A stretch of DNA of 64,000 nucleotides from Gemmatimonadaceae bacterium (lineage in GTDB: Bacteria; Gemmatimonadota; Gemmatimonadetes; Gemmatimonadales; Gemmatimonadaceae), in contig JAUSJA010000017.1 of assembly GCA_030647905.1 (NCBI GenBank), positions 1 through 64,000 of the forward strand, given 5' to 3'. The translations under genes were made by a program, and so were the position numbers. The number at the start of each line of letters is the position of its first letter. Within the stretch, counting starts at the first letter, position 1. Positions 33,434 through 42,737 of this stretch are shown here, in pieces. The notes beneath the pieces are model-generated. The model searched no databases. It was not told where the DNA came from and saw only the letters and a list, made by a program, of their open reading frames with translations.

Positions 33434-34627
33434 ATGCTTCGATTCACGACTGCGGGAGAATCGCACGGACCGGCACTCGTCTCGATACTCGAGGGCGTGC
33501 CGGCGGGCATTCCGTTGCTCGCCGCCGACGTGAACCAGCAGCTCGCCCGTCGCCAGCAAGGGTACGGCCGCGGACGAAGGATGCAGATAGAGCAGGATGC
33601 CGCGGAGCTTCTTTCGGGGGTTCGCGCCGGCTTTACGATTGGCTCTCCAATCGCCATGCTCATCCGCAATCGCGATTGGAAGAACTGGACGGAGATCATG
33701 GATCCCGCTCCGATCGCGGATGACGCAAACGGCCCGCGGAAGCGCGCCGTGACGCGTCCCCGCCCCGGGCACGCGGATCTCCCCGGAATGCTGAAGTACG
33801 ATCGCGACGATGCGCGCGACATACTCGAGCGCGCATCGGCGCGCGAGACCACCGCACGCGTCGCCGCCGGAGCGGTCTGCCGCAAGCTGCTCACCGAGAT
33901 TGGCGTGACGATTGGCAGTCATATAGTAGAGCTGGGCGGCGTCGTCGCGTCGTCGCCCGCCGAGCTGCCCGCCGATCTCAACGAGGCTGCGGACACGTCG
34001 CCGCTGCGCACACTCGACAGCGCTGCGGAAGCGGAGATGATCGCTCTCATAGATGCCGCGAAAAAAGAAGGCGACACGCTCGGCGGCGTGTGCGAGGTAG
34101 TATGCCGCGGCGTCCCGATTGGACTCGGATCCCACGTCTCGTGGGACCGCAGGCTCGACGGCCGCATCGGCGCAGCGATGATGTCCATTCCCGCGGTGAA
34201 GGGAGTTGGAATCGGCAGCGGCTTCGACGCTGCGCGGCGCCGCGGATCGGAGGTGCACGACGAGATTCTCGCGGTGTCCGACCGGCGCCGCTCGGGCAAT
34301 CTTCAGCGCCTTACCAACAGAGCCGGCGGCCTCGAGGGCGGAATGACGAACGGCGAGCCGCTCGTAGTGCGAGTGGCCATGAAACCGATCAGCACGCTGA
34401 TGCGCCCCCTCGCGACGGTCGAGATGAAGACCGGCGAGGCCGCAGCAGCGGTTGCCGAGCGTAGTGATGTGACGGCGGTCCCCGCGATGGGCGTGATCGC
34501 CGAAGCGATGCTGGCGTTCGTGCTTGCGCAAGCCGTGATCGAGAAATTCGGCGGGGACTCCCTCAGCGAGGTCAGGCGGAATCTCGAGGGCTATCTGGCG
34601 AGGATCGCCGAGCGGCGTGGAAGCTGA
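33434..34627 (+). CDS. aroC: Chorismate synthase
   Basis: 397 residues. MLRFTTAGESHGPALVSILEG is the signature start of the family, and the FMN/EPSP-site patches RRQQGYGRGRRM, RPRPGHADLPG and ERASARETTARVAAGA are present. The protein converts 5-enolpyruvyl-shikimate-3-phosphate to chorismate with reduced FMN, the last step of the shikimate pathway. GGAGG precedes the ATG. Its 3' end overlaps aroK by 11 bp, so the two are translated together. Confidence 0.97.
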   Translation: MLRFTTAGESHGPALVSILEGVPAGIPLLAADVNQQLARRQQGYGRGRRMQIEQDAAELLSGVRAGFTIGSPIAMLIRNRDWKNWTEIMDPAPIADDANGPRKRAVTRPRPGHADLPGMLKYDRDDARDILERASARETTARVAAGAVCRKLLTEIGVTIGSHIVELGGVVASSPAELPADLNEAADTSPLRTLDSAAEAEMIALIDAAKKEGDTLGGVCEVVCRGVPIGLGSHVSWDRRLDGRIGAAMMSIPAVKGVGIGSGFDAARRRGSEVHDEILAVSDRRRSGNLQRLTNRAGGLEGGMTNGEPLVVRVAMKPISTLMRPLATVEMKTGEAAAAVAERSDVTAVPAMGVIAEAMLAFVLAQAVIEKFGGDSLSEVRRNLEGYLARIAERRGS

Positions 34628-35138
34628 CCGGCCCAACATCGTTCTCGTCGGGCTGTCGGGGGTGGGGAAAACATCCATCGGCCGCGCCGCCGCCCGCCAT
34701 CTTCACTGGCCGTTCATTGATTTCGATACCGAGATCGAGCATCGCGAGCACGCATCGGTCGAGGAGATATTCGCGTCCCGCGGTGAGGCGCACTTCAGGT
34801 CGTTGGAGCAGGCGCTCACCCGGGAGCTCGTGACCTGCAAGGGTACGATCATGTCGGCGGGGGGAGGATGGGTCACCAACCGCGAGTCCGTCGCACTTTT
34901 GCGCGCGACCGGGCGTATCATATACCTTAGAGCGTCGCCCGAGCTGCTGGTTCGGCGTCTGGCGACGGCGAGGGTCCGGCGTCCGCTCCTCCAGGGTCCG
35001 GATCCTCTGAACACTCTGACTACAATGTATGAAGCGAGGCGGTCCCTCTACGAAGAGGCAGACCTCGTGATTGAAACTGAAGTCTTTGACAGAAAACAAC
35101 TTATAGATCAGGTTCGGCGATACGCCCAGTCGCTTTGA
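34617..35138 (+). CDS. aroK: Shikimate kinase
   Basis: 173 residues, GTG start inside the aroC end. GLSGVGKTSIG is the P-loop, FIDFDTEIE holds the shikimate-binding Asp, EAHFRSLE the Arg, and SAGGGWVTN the GGG loop. RVRRPLLQG is the lid region. The enzyme phosphorylates shikimate at the 3-position. Its coupling to aroC places two shikimate-pathway steps together; aroB is not here. Confidence 0.95.
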   Translation: MEADRPNIVLVGLSGVGKTSIGRAAARHLHWPFIDFDTEIEHREHASVEEIFASRGEAHFRSLEQALTRELVTCKGTIMSAGGGWVTNRESVALLRATGRIIYLRASPELLVRRLATARVRRPLLQGPDPLNTLTTMYEARRSLYEEADLVIETEVFDRKQLIDQVRRYAQSL

Positions 35139-35202
35139 CCCGTGCTTTCGCCGTGCTTTCGCCGTTCTTGCCGCTCACTTTGTCCACAACCAGGTTACGC
35201 GA

Positions 35203-35463
35203 ATGGATGACCGTTTGTCCTTGCCGATGACGTTTCGGGTCATGGGACCCCACGAAAGAGGCCGGTTCGCCCCGGAGGCCTGGGGACACCTGCTTTCGCT
35301 GAGCGGGTCGGGCGCAATCAACCCGATCGAGCTGGAGCACATCATCGAGCGGGCCCTCATCCAGATAGATGGCCGAATCGCACTCGAGGACCTGCGCGGC
35401 ATGCTCGAGGGATCCGGTCTCGAGGACAGTGGCGGCGCGGGTGACAATCAAACCGTCCACTAG
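35203..35463 (+). CDS. DUF494 (Smg)-like protein, C-terminal core
   Basis: 86 residues. ERGRFAPEAWGHLLSLSGSGAINPIELEHIIERAL followed by GRIALEDLRGMLE resembles the C-terminal half of Smg/DUF494, a small family of unknown role. In many proteobacteria smg lies next to dprA and topA, and topA starts 3 bp after this gene. The usual protein is about twice as long; the frame runs open upstream without a canonical start, so a shorter or non-canonically started form is possible. The 63 bp upstream contain a duplicated 11-bp CCGTGCTTTCG. Confidence 0.6.
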   Translation: MDDRLSLPMTFRVMGPHERGRFAPEAWGHLLSLSGSGAINPIELEHIIERALIQIDGRIALEDLRGMLEGSGLEDSGGAGDNQTVH

Positions 35464-35466
35464 ATA

Positions 35467-37896
35467 ATGGCCACCGCCAGAAAGACCGCCACGAAGAAGG
35501 CCGCCGCAAAAAAGACCGCCACCAAAAAGGCGGCCAAGCCGCGCGCTCGGAAGTCCGCCGCGGCGGTTGACGAAGGTCCGGCTCCCGAGCCCGGCACGAC
35601 GACGCTTGTAATCGTCGAATCGCCTGCCAAGGCGAAGACGATCGGCAAATACCTCGGCCGCGGATATCGCGTTCGGGCAACGATCGGTCACGTGCGCGAT
35701 CTCCCCGAGAAGAAGATCGGAATTGACATCGAGAACGGATTCGAGCCCGAGTACGTCACCATTCCCGGCAAGGAGAAGACTCTCGCCGAGCTGAAGAACG
35801 CGGCGAAGGATGCGCGAGAGATTCTGCTCGCGACAGATCCTGATCGCGAAGGCGAAGCAATCGCGTGGCACGTGGCCGGCCAGGTGCGTCGCAAAGGCGG
35901 CGCTCCGATCAGGCGGGTCCTGTTTCATGAGATCACCAAGGAAGCGGTGCAAAGCGCGATCGCCCGGGCAGGCGAGATAGACGAGCGCAAGGTTGACGCG
36001 CAGCAGGCGCGCCGCGTGCTCGACCGCCTCGTCGGATACAAGGCCAGTCCCGTTCTCTGGAAGACTGTAAAGAAGGGAATATCCGCGGGGCGGGTGCAGA
36101 CGGTCGCTCTGAGGCTGCTCGTCGAGCGCGAGCGCGAGATCAAGGCGTTCAACCCGGTCGAGTACTGGACCGTCGAAGCGCTGATGAAAAAGGCGGGACA
36201 GGAGTTCGTCGCCAAGCTGCATCATATAGATCAGAAGAAGGCGACCATTCCCGACGAGGCCGCGGCGCAGAAGATTCTCGCCGATCTCTCGGTGCTCAGG
36301 AAGTTCGGCGTCACCGAGGTCAAGCGCCGCGAGCGCCGAAAGAATGCCGCGCCGCCGTTCACCACCAGCACGCTCCAGCAGGAAGCGGCGAAGAAGCTCG
36401 GGTTCGGCTCCAAGCGCACGATGCGGCTCGCGCAGGATCTCTACGAGGGAATCGAGATCGGGCCCGAGGGCTCGGTCGGCCTCATTACGTACATGCGCAC
36501 CGATTCCGCACGCGTCTCCGAAGTGAGCGCGGTGCAGGCGCGCGATTACGTCGCTTTCTCGTACGGCAAAGAGTACCAGGCGCCCGCGGTTCAGCTTTAC
36601 GGCGACGGCAAGTCGAAGAACGCGCAGGACGCGCACGAGGCCATTCGTCCCACCGATCCGACCCGCCGTCCCGAGCACATGTCGAAGTACCTCAAACCCG
36701 ACCAGCTAAAGCTCTACCAGCTGATCTGGCAGCGCTTTATCGCATCGCAGATGGCGCCGGCGGTCTTCGACACGACCACGGTTGATTTCGATCTGTCCAA
36801 CCCGCGCGAAGCCGGCGCGCCATCACTGCCGTATCTCTTCCGCTCCACCGGCAGCATCAGAAAATTCGACGGCTATCAGAAGGTGTATCTCGAAACGCGT
36901 GAGCAGGGTGACGGACACGGCAAGGCGCTGGAAGAGGAGCAGCCGCTGCCGATGATGGAAGCGGGCGACGACGTCCCCGTGAAGAAGATCATCCCGTTGC
37001 AGCATTTCACCGAACCACCGCCGCGCTACTCCGAGGCCAGCCTGGTGAAGGAGCTCGAGCGGCTCGGCATCGGCCGTCCGTCCACGTATGCTTCGATCAT
37101 CTCCACTCTCGTGGACCGGCGGTATGCGCAGCTCGAGCAGCGGCGCTTCTTCCCCACCGAGCTGGGCGATCAGGTCGAGCGCGTGATGGTGAAGTCGTTT
37201 CCCGACATCTTCAACGTGAAGTTCACGTCGCATATGGAGGGAAATCTCGATCGCGTCGAGGACGGTGACGTGAACTGGCGCCGGATGCTGAAGGATTTTT
37301 ACGGCCCGTTCGCAACGGCGCTGAAGGAAGCGGACATCGAGGGCCTCATCGCCGAGGCGCACGATCTTTCCGCGCTGGAGACGGAGCGGTGTCCGGTGGA
37401 CGGCGGCCGGCTCGTCCCGCGCGGCGGATTCTTCGGTCCGTTCATCGCGTGCGAGAATCATCCGAAAACGTGCAAGTACACACGTCCGCTGCGCGGCGAG
37501 CGGAAGGCGGCGGTGCTCACGGATCAGATCTGTCACGAGTGCGGCACGCCGATGGTCATTCGTCACGGTCGCTCCGGCGAGTTCCTCGGCTGCAGCCGAT
37601 TCCCGAAATGCCGCGGCACGCGCTCGATGCCTACCGGTGTGAAATGCCCGAAGGATGGCGGCGACATCGCGGTGCGCAGGTCGAAGAAGCGCGGCAAGGC
37701 GTTTTATGGATGCGCAAACTACCCGGCTTGCGATTTCGTCATCTGGGACAAGCCGGTAGCCGAGGTCTGTCCGGAGTGCGGCTACATCGGCGCTGAAGCC
37801 AAGTCAAACAAGACGCGCGGAGAGTACCGGCGATGCATCAGCTGCGCGAACGAATGGGAGCCTGCGGAGATGCCCCCCGAAGCAGTTGCGGTGTGA
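35467..37896 (+). CDS. topA: DNA topoisomerase I
   Basis: 809 residues, type IA. After a 45-residue Lys/Ala-rich tail (KKAAAKKTATKKAAKPRARK), TTLVIVESPAKAKTIGKYLG begins the toprim domain, with ATDPDREGEAIAWH as its acidic site. GLITYMRTDSARVS holds the active tyrosine. Four zinc ribbons follow at the end: CPVDGGRL, CHECGTPM, CPKDGG and CPECGYIG with their later Cys pairs. It relaxes negative supercoils. The basic tail looks like histone-H1-type DNA-binding tails and is not part of the common core. It lies 3 bp after DUF494 and overlaps trmFO by GTGA. Confidence 0.96.
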   Translation: MATARKTATKKAAAKKTATKKAAKPRARKSAAAVDEGPAPEPGTTTLVIVESPAKAKTIGKYLGRGYRVRATIGHVRDLPEKKIGIDIENGFEPEYVTIPGKEKTLAELKNAAKDAREILLATDPDREGEAIAWHVAGQVRRKGGAPIRRVLFHEITKEAVQSAIARAGEIDERKVDAQQARRVLDRLVGYKASPVLWKTVKKGISAGRVQTVALRLLVEREREIKAFNPVEYWTVEALMKKAGQEFVAKLHHIDQKKATIPDEAAAQKILADLSVLRKFGVTEVKRRERRKNAAPPFTTSTLQQEAAKKLGFGSKRTMRLAQDLYEGIEIGPEGSVGLITYMRTDSARVSEVSAVQARDYVAFSYGKEYQAPAVQLYGDGKSKNAQDAHEAIRPTDPTRRPEHMSKYLKPDQLKLYQLIWQRFIASQMAPAVFDTTTVDFDLSNPREAGAPSLPYLFRSTGSIRKFDGYQKVYLETREQGDGHGKALEEEQPLPMMEAGDDVPVKKIIPLQHFTEPPPRYSEASLVKELERLGIGRPSTYASIISTLVDRRYAQLEQRRFFPTELGDQVERVMVKSFPDIFNVKFTSHMEGNLDRVEDGDVNWRRMLKDFYGPFATALKEADIEGLIAEAHDLSALETERCPVDGGRLVPRGGFFGPFIACENHPKTCKYTRPLRGERKAAVLTDQICHECGTPMVIRHGRSGEFLGCSRFPKCRGTRSMPTGVKCPKDGGDIAVRRSKKRGKAFYGCANYPACDFVIWDKPVAEVCPECGYIGAEAKSNKTRGEYRRCISCANEWEPAEMPPEAVAV

Positions 37897-39272
37897 CGCC
37901 TTCGAGTGGTGACGGCGCGGGCGATCGCGCCGTGGTGACGGTCATCGGCGGCGGGCTCGCCGGATCCGAGGCCGCCTGGCAGCTCGCGGAGCGCGGACAC
38001 AGTGTGGTGTTGCATGAGATGCGTCCGGTGCGCACTACACCCGCCCATCGCACGGACCGGCTCGCCGAGCTCGTCTGCTCCAACACCTTCAAGAGCACGG
38101 AGACGACGAACGCGCACGGTCTCCTCAAGGCCGAGATGCGCGTGCTCGGCTCGATGATTCTGGAGTGCGCCGACGAAGCGCGCGTTCAGGCGGGAAGCGC
38201 ACTCGCGGTGGATCGCGACGTGTTCTCCGCGGGGGTTACGCGGCGCATCGAGTCGCATCCGAACATCGAGATCAGGCGCGAGGAGGTGACGCGCATCCAG
38301 AGCCCGTGCGTCGTCGCTACCGGGCCGCTCACCTCGGATGCGCTTGCCGAAGCGATTCGCGAGCGCCTTGGCGTCGGTGCCCTCGCGTTCTACGATGCCA
38401 TCGCGCCGATAGTGTCCCGCGAATCCATTGACGAGTCCATCGCGTTCACGGCATCACGGTACGACCGCGAGACGATGGAGGGCGCGACCGCAGAAGGCTC
38501 GTATCTCAACTGCCCGATGAATCGCGAGGAGTACGAAGCGTTCATCGAGGCGCTGACCACCGCCGACCAGTTTCACGGGCATGAGTTCGACGAGGTGCCG
38601 TACTTCGAGGGATGCATGCCCGTCGAGGTCGCTGCGAAACGCGGCCCCGACACGCTTCGCTTCGGTCCGCTCAAGCCGGTGGGCCTCACCGATCCGCGTA
38701 CTGGACGACGCCCGTGGGCGGTGGTGCAGCTCCGGCGCGAGGATCGTAACGGCAACATGTGGAACGTGGTCGGATTTCAGACGCGCCTGAGAATTCCGGA
38801 GCAGCAGCGAGTGCTGCGCATGATTCCCGGTCTCGCCGGCGCCGAGTTTCTCCGATACGGCTCGATCCACCGGAACTCGTATCTCAACTCGCCAGCCGCA
38901 CTCACGCCGCATCTCTCCGCGCGTGACGACGACCGGCTTCTCTTCGCCGGCCAGATCACCGGAGTGGAGGGTTACACGGAAAGCTCGGCTACCGGGCTGC
39001 TCGCGGGGATCAATCTCTCCCGCATGCTCGGGGGCGCATCAGTCGAGCTTCCTCCACCGGTGACGATGCTGGGCGCACTGTACCGATACCTGCGTGAGGC
39101 CGACCCGAAGCACTTCCAGCCGATGAACGCCAACTTCGGGCTGCTCGACGATCTGCCGGAGCACATCCGGGACAAGAAGCGGAAACGCGAGATGTTCGCT
39201 TCGCGCGCGCTGGCGGCGATGACGGAGTGGGCCGACGCGCACGCGCGGGCACCGCAGCATGCGGCTGGCTGA
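37893..39272 (+). CDS. trmFO: Methylenetetrahydrofolate-tRNA-(uracil-5-)-methyltransferase TrmFO
   Basis: 459 residues from the GTG at 37893 (GTGA overlap with topA). An alternative GTG at 37932 gives VVTVIGGGLAGSEAAWQLAERG, the FAD Rossmann motif, so the extra 13 residues are uncertain. CSNTFKSTETTNAHGLLK, VQLRREDRNGNMWNVVGFQT and GQITGVEGYTESSATGLLAGIN are TrmFO marks. The enzyme makes m5U54 in the tRNA T-loop using methylene-THF and FAD. The order topA-trmFO-xerC-hslV-hslU is also found in Firmicutes. Confidence 0.95.
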   Translation: MTPSSGDGAGDRAVVTVIGGGLAGSEAAWQLAERGHSVVLHEMRPVRTTPAHRTDRLAELVCSNTFKSTETTNAHGLLKAEMRVLGSMILECADEARVQAGSALAVDRDVFSAGVTRRIESHPNIEIRREEVTRIQSPCVVATGPLTSDALAEAIRERLGVGALAFYDAIAPIVSRESIDESIAFTASRYDRETMEGATAEGSYLNCPMNREEYEAFIEALTTADQFHGHEFDEVPYFEGCMPVEVAAKRGPDTLRFGPLKPVGLTDPRTGRRPWAVVQLRREDRNGNMWNVVGFQTRLRIPEQQRVLRMIPGLAGAEFLRYGSIHRNSYLNSPAALTPHLSARDDDRLLFAGQITGVEGYTESSATGLLAGINLSRMLGGASVELPPPVTMLGALYRYLREADPKHFQPMNANFGLLDDLPEHIRDKKRKREMFASRALAAMTEWADAHARAPQHAAG

Positions 39273-40203
39273 GCGCATGGCGGAGTCGCCCGAGGTCAGC
39301 GAGTTCCTTCTGCATCTGGAGAAGGAGCGCGACGTATCGCCCAACACGCTCAAGGCGTACCAGCGCGATCTCGATGAGCTTCTGAAGTATCTCGGGAACT
39401 ATTACGGCGAACGCGCATGGAGCTGGCAGGGGATTGACCGGCTTGCGCTGCGCGGATTTCTCGCGCACCTCAATCGTCGCAACCTCAGCAAGCGGTCCAT
39501 CGCGCGCGCCCTCTCGGCGGTACGGAGCTTCTACTCCTGGCTCAACCGCAACGAGATCGTGGACGCCAACCCCGCGCGCGGCGTGAGCAGCCCGAAGCTC
39601 GAAAGGTACCTCCCCGGCTATCTCGATCGCGCGCAGACAGATCTGCTGTTTCAAAGCGCCGCGCTGCACGCTCAGGACGGGAAATTCACCGACGTTCGCA
39701 ACAACGCCATGCTCGAGCTCTTTTACTCGACCGGCATGCGCCTCTCCGAGCTGCGCGGCATCAACCGCGCCGACCTCGATCTCCTGTCGCAGCAGGTGAA
39801 AGTGCGAGGCAAGGGAAGGAAGGAGCGCATCATTCCGGTCGGTGATCACGCGTCGCTCGCTCTGCGGAATTACGAATCGAAGCGCGACGAGGTGATGCGG
39901 CAGGGAGTGAAGGGCGCCGACCGCACGGCATTCTTTCTCTCGAGTCGCGGGACGCGCATCTCCGTACGCGCGATCCAGAACGCCGTCACCGGATTTCTCG
40001 ATCGGATAGACGAGGACGCCGGGCTGTCCACGCACTCGCTCCGCCACACTTTCGCCACACATCTCCTCGACGCCGGCGCGGACCTCCGCGCGGTGCAGGA
40101 GCTCCTCGGTCACGCGTCCATCTCGACGACCCAGATCTACACCCACACCAGCGTCGAGCGGCTCAAGGAAGTGTACAGGAAGGCGCACCCGCGGGGGGAG
40201 TGA
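39259..40203 (+). CDS. xerC: Tyrosine recombinase XerC-type
   Basis: 314 residues. An N-terminal SAM-like DNA-binding domain (EFLLHLEKERDVSPNTLKAYQRDL) is followed by the catalytic domain with Arg in STGMRLSELRG, Lys in GKGRKERIIP, HxxR in HSLRHTFATHLL, His in LGHASISTTQ and Tyr in IYTHTS, all present. It should resolve chromosome dimers at dif sites with a partner. The ATG at 39259 overlaps trmFO by 14 bp; a second ATG at 39277 is as likely. Gene order suggests XerC; a clear XerC/XerD split needs phylogeny. Confidence 0.93.
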   Translation: MRLAERMAESPEVSEFLLHLEKERDVSPNTLKAYQRDLDELLKYLGNYYGERAWSWQGIDRLALRGFLAHLNRRNLSKRSIARALSAVRSFYSWLNRNEIVDANPARGVSSPKLERYLPGYLDRAQTDLLFQSAALHAQDGKFTDVRNNAMLELFYSTGMRLSELRGINRADLDLLSQQVKVRGKGRKERIIPVGDHASLALRNYESKRDEVMRQGVKGADRTAFFLSSRGTRISVRAIQNAVTGFLDRIDEDAGLSTHSLRHTFATHLLDAGADLRAVQELLGHASISTTQIYTHTSVERLKEVYRKAHPRGE

Positions 40204-40290
40204 TCCGACGCCGGACAGCCAGCGTACAAGCACGACAGGATCTTCTCGCGCCGGGCCACAGCCAGCGCCATCTTACGCCGCGGAGGCGCA

Positions 40291-41049
40291 ATGGTTAAGC
40301 CGAGGCATCACTGGATCGTCCGGCTCACGCACTGGGTCAATGCGCTCGCGCTCACGATCATGGTGGCGAGCGGGCTCCGCATCTTCAATGCGTATCCGAG
40401 ATTCGCGCGCCGCGGCGAGACGTTCTGCTGCTATCCCTGGGAAGGGATGCCCATCCCGAAAGCCCTCACCTTCGGCGGCTGGCTCGCCGGAGCCCGAAAC
40501 TGGCACTTCGCGATGATGTGGCTCCTTGTCGTCAACGGCCTGGTGTACGTCGGCTTCGTCTATCTCCACGGAGAATGGCGCGACCTCGTACCGCGGCGCG
40601 GTTTTTTCCGCGACTCGGTGGCGATGCTCCGCTTCTACCTGTTTCTCAGAAAGGATCACCCCGTCCAGGGCAAGCACAACGCGCTGCAGCGCGGCGCCTA
40701 CTTCATCCTGCCGTGGGCCGGGTTGCTCGCCGTGCTGACGGGAATCGCGATCTGGAAGCCGGTGCAGCTCGCGCCGCTCACCGACCTGTTCGGCGGATAC
40801 GTGTGGGCGCGCTACTGGCACTTCGTCGCGATGGCATTGCTCGTCGCGCTGAGTGTCGTCCACATCTTCATGGTATTCGCTGTGGATCCCTACTCGCTGC
40901 GATCGATCACCACCGGCGGATACAACGAGGAGAATTCGCCGGAAGCGCGCAACGCGCGCCCCTTCCAGAATCTTCTTCCCAACAGATTCCGCCGCCGGCG
41001 TGACACTCCGCGCACGCCTTCCGACTCCAGCACCGGAGCACCGGCATGA
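40291..41049 (+). CDS. Cytochrome b561-type membrane subunit
   Basis: 252 residues with four membrane helices. HHWIVRLTHWVNALALTIMV and NWHFAMMWLLVVNGLVYVGF, WARYWHFVAMALLVALSVVHIF supply heme-ligating histidines, as in the cytochrome b subunits of hydrogenases, formate dehydrogenases and related enzymes. GGAGG lies upstream of the ATG. The next gene, overlapping by ATGA, encodes a Tat-exported molybdo-oxidoreductase, so this subunit probably passes electrons between it and the quinone pool. The last 40 residues are hydrophilic. Confidence 0.85.
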   Translation: MVKPRHHWIVRLTHWVNALALTIMVASGLRIFNAYPRFARRGETFCCYPWEGMPIPKALTFGGWLAGARNWHFAMMWLLVVNGLVYVGFVYLHGEWRDLVPRRGFFRDSVAMLRFYLFLRKDHPVQGKHNALQRGAYFILPWAGLLAVLTGIAIWKPVQLAPLTDLFGGYVWARYWHFVAMALLVALSVVHIFMVFAVDPYSLRSITTGGYNEENSPEARNARPFQNLLPNRFRRRRDTPRTPSDSSTGAPA

Positions 41050-41759
41050 CGATCGACCGCCGCAAATTCGTCACCGTCACCGGCTCGGCGCTTTCTGCCG
41101 CGATACTCGCGTCGTGCGATTCGCGCGGGCCGCGATCAGCGGAGCGACTGCTCAGATACGCCGAGCGAAAGAATGAAGCGCTGGAGCGCGCGCTGTTCAG
41201 GCATACGTCAATGGACGCACCGCTGGCGGGAGCGCGTCTCGCCGGCAATGCGCTGCCGAGCTACTTCATCTCGAAGACGGTTCCGGTCTGGGACGAGAGC
41301 GTGCGAGGAGCGTGGACGCTCGACGTCGGCGGGCTGGTGGACAAGCCGATGCGTCTTACGCTCCAGAACCTGCTCGATCTCCCACGCACACACACGCGTG
41401 TGAACCACTACTGCGTCGAGGGTTGGACGGCGGTCGAGCAGTGGACCGGGGTTCGGCTTGCCGATCTGGCGAAGCTCGTCGGAGTGCACCGCGACGCGCA
41501 GTACGTGGACTTCGAATCGTTCGACGACGGATTCCACGAAAGCTGGGACATCGAGAGCGCGATGCACCCTCAAACGGTCGTCGCGTACGGCCTCGATGGC
41601 CACATGCTGGGCCCCGCCCACGGCGCGCCGGTACGCGTCTTCTCGCCCATCAAGCTCGGCTACAAGAACACCAAGTACCTGACGCGGATCATGTTTCTGC
41701 CCAATCGCACCGGCGGGTACTGGAGCGACATGGGGTACGAGTGGTACGGTGGCGTGTAA
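41046..41759 (+). CDS. Molybdopterin-dependent oxidoreductase, sulfite oxidase family
   Basis: 237 residues. DRRKFVTVTGSALSAAILASC carries a twin-arginine motif and then a possible lipobox cysteine. In the domain, NHYCVEGWTAVEQWTGVRLADL is the Cys that binds the molybdenum in sulfite-oxidase/YedY-type proteins. SFDDGFHESWDIESAM and the late YKNTKYLTRIMF complete the fold. No heme domain is attached; the upstream cytochrome b takes that role. YedY (MsrP) repairs oxidised methionine in periplasmic proteins with a different membrane partner (MsrQ), so the substrate here is open. Confidence 0.88.
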   Translation: MTIDRRKFVTVTGSALSAAILASCDSRGPRSAERLLRYAERKNEALERALFRHTSMDAPLAGARLAGNALPSYFISKTVPVWDESVRGAWTLDVGGLVDKPMRLTLQNLLDLPRTHTRVNHYCVEGWTAVEQWTGVRLADLAKLVGVHRDAQYVDFESFDDGFHESWDIESAMHPQTVVAYGLDGHMLGPAHGAPVRVFSPIKLGYKNTKYLTRIMFLPNRTGGYWSDMGYEWYGGV

Positions 41760-41763
41760 GACG

Positions 41764-42159
41764 TCACCGGATGCGCAGTCTCGGCTCCTCGGGGCCGGGG
41801 ACGTTCTTCGCCTCGGGGGGCGTCTCCATTTCTTCCGTGCGGCGGGCGGCGCCCCTGAACAGGAGCATTTCCCGCAGGTAGGCGCGGTTCAGGATCGCGC
41901 CGAGCACGAGTAGCACCACCCCGCTCAGCACGGCGATCGTCCCCCATCGCCAGTTTTCGCTTCCGATCAGGGCGGCGCCGAGGCAGGCGGTGCCCAGCCC
42001 GACCAGCCACTCGCCGGCGGTGTCCGGCTCGGCCCGCATGCGCCGCCTTCGCTCGCGAAACGGACGGCTCTGCTCCGGGCTTGCCGCGTCGTATATGATG
42101 GCGGCCGCGATGAGCAGGACAATCGCGCCCAGCACTATAGGGATGTACTCCAACCGCAT
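41764..42159 (-). CDS. Hypothetical membrane protein
   Basis: 131 residues with about three membrane helices (YIPIVLGAIVLLIAAAIIYDAA; WLVGLGTACLGAALIG; WGTIAVLSGVVLLVLGAIL), a basic RRRRMR stretch after the first and a charged C-terminus. It lies on the opposite strand between the molybdo-oxidoreductase (4-bp gap) and hslV (26 bp), and its coding region has normal base composition. No family was recognised. Confidence 0.6.
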   Translation of the reverse strand: MRLEYIPIVLGAIVLLIAAAIIYDAASPEQSRPFRERRRRMRAEPDTAGEWLVGLGTACLGAALIGSENWRWGTIAVLSGVVLLVLGAILNRAYLREMLLFRGAARRTEEMETPPEAKNVPGPEEPRLRIR

Positions 42160-42185
42160 GGGGCCGCCCTCGTTAGTTTTGAACC

Positions 42186-42737
42186 ATGAACAGAACTCTC
42201 CCGCGCGTCCGCTCGACCACCATCCTTGGCGTCCGCCGCGACGGCAAGGTCGCCCTCGGCGGCGACGGTCAGGTCTCCGTCGGCGAGACCATCATGAAAT
42301 CGAACGCGATGAAGGTCCGCACCCTCGCAGGAGGCAAATTGCTGGCCGGATTTGCCGGGGCCGCGGCCGACGCGTTCACGCTCTTCGAAAAATTCGAGGA
42401 AAAGCTTCAGCGCCACCCCGGAAATCTGTCCAAGGCGGCCGTAGAGCTGGCCAAGGACTGGCGTAGCGACAGGGTTCTGAGGCGCCTCGAGGCGCTCCTG
42501 GCCGTGACCGATGCAGAGAGGGGATTCATCATCTCCGGCACCGGTGACATCATCGAGCCGGACGATGGAGTCCTGGCGATCGGATCCGGGGGAACGTACG
42601 CCCTCGCCGCGGCGCGCGCTCTCATCGCGAACACCGATCTTTCCCCGAGCGAGATCGTTCGCAAGGGTCTCATGATTGCATCCGACATCTGCGTTTACAC
42701 CAACTCGAACATCACAGTGCTGGAACCGACCGCGTGA
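42186..42737 (+). CDS. hslV: ATP-dependent protease subunit HslV
   Basis: 183 residues. [21 protein letters not shown] is the N-terminal motif after processing, and the catalytic Thr is at residue 11-12, following a ten-residue pro-peptide ([10 protein letters not shown]). [20 protein letters not shown] and [15 protein letters not shown] are characteristic. HslV forms the 12-mer proteolytic core and HslU the ATPase. The 4-bp GTGA overlap with hslU fits their assembly in fixed ratio. Confidence 0.96.
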   Translation: MNRTLPRVRSTTILGVRRDGKVALGGDGQVSVGETIMKSNAMKVRTLAGGKLLAGFAGAAADAFTLFEKFEEKLQRHPGNLSKAAVELAKDWRSDRVLRRLEALLAVTDAERGFIISGTGDIIEPDDGVLAIGSGGTYALAAARALIANTDLSPSEIVRKGLMIASDICVYTNSNITVLEPTA

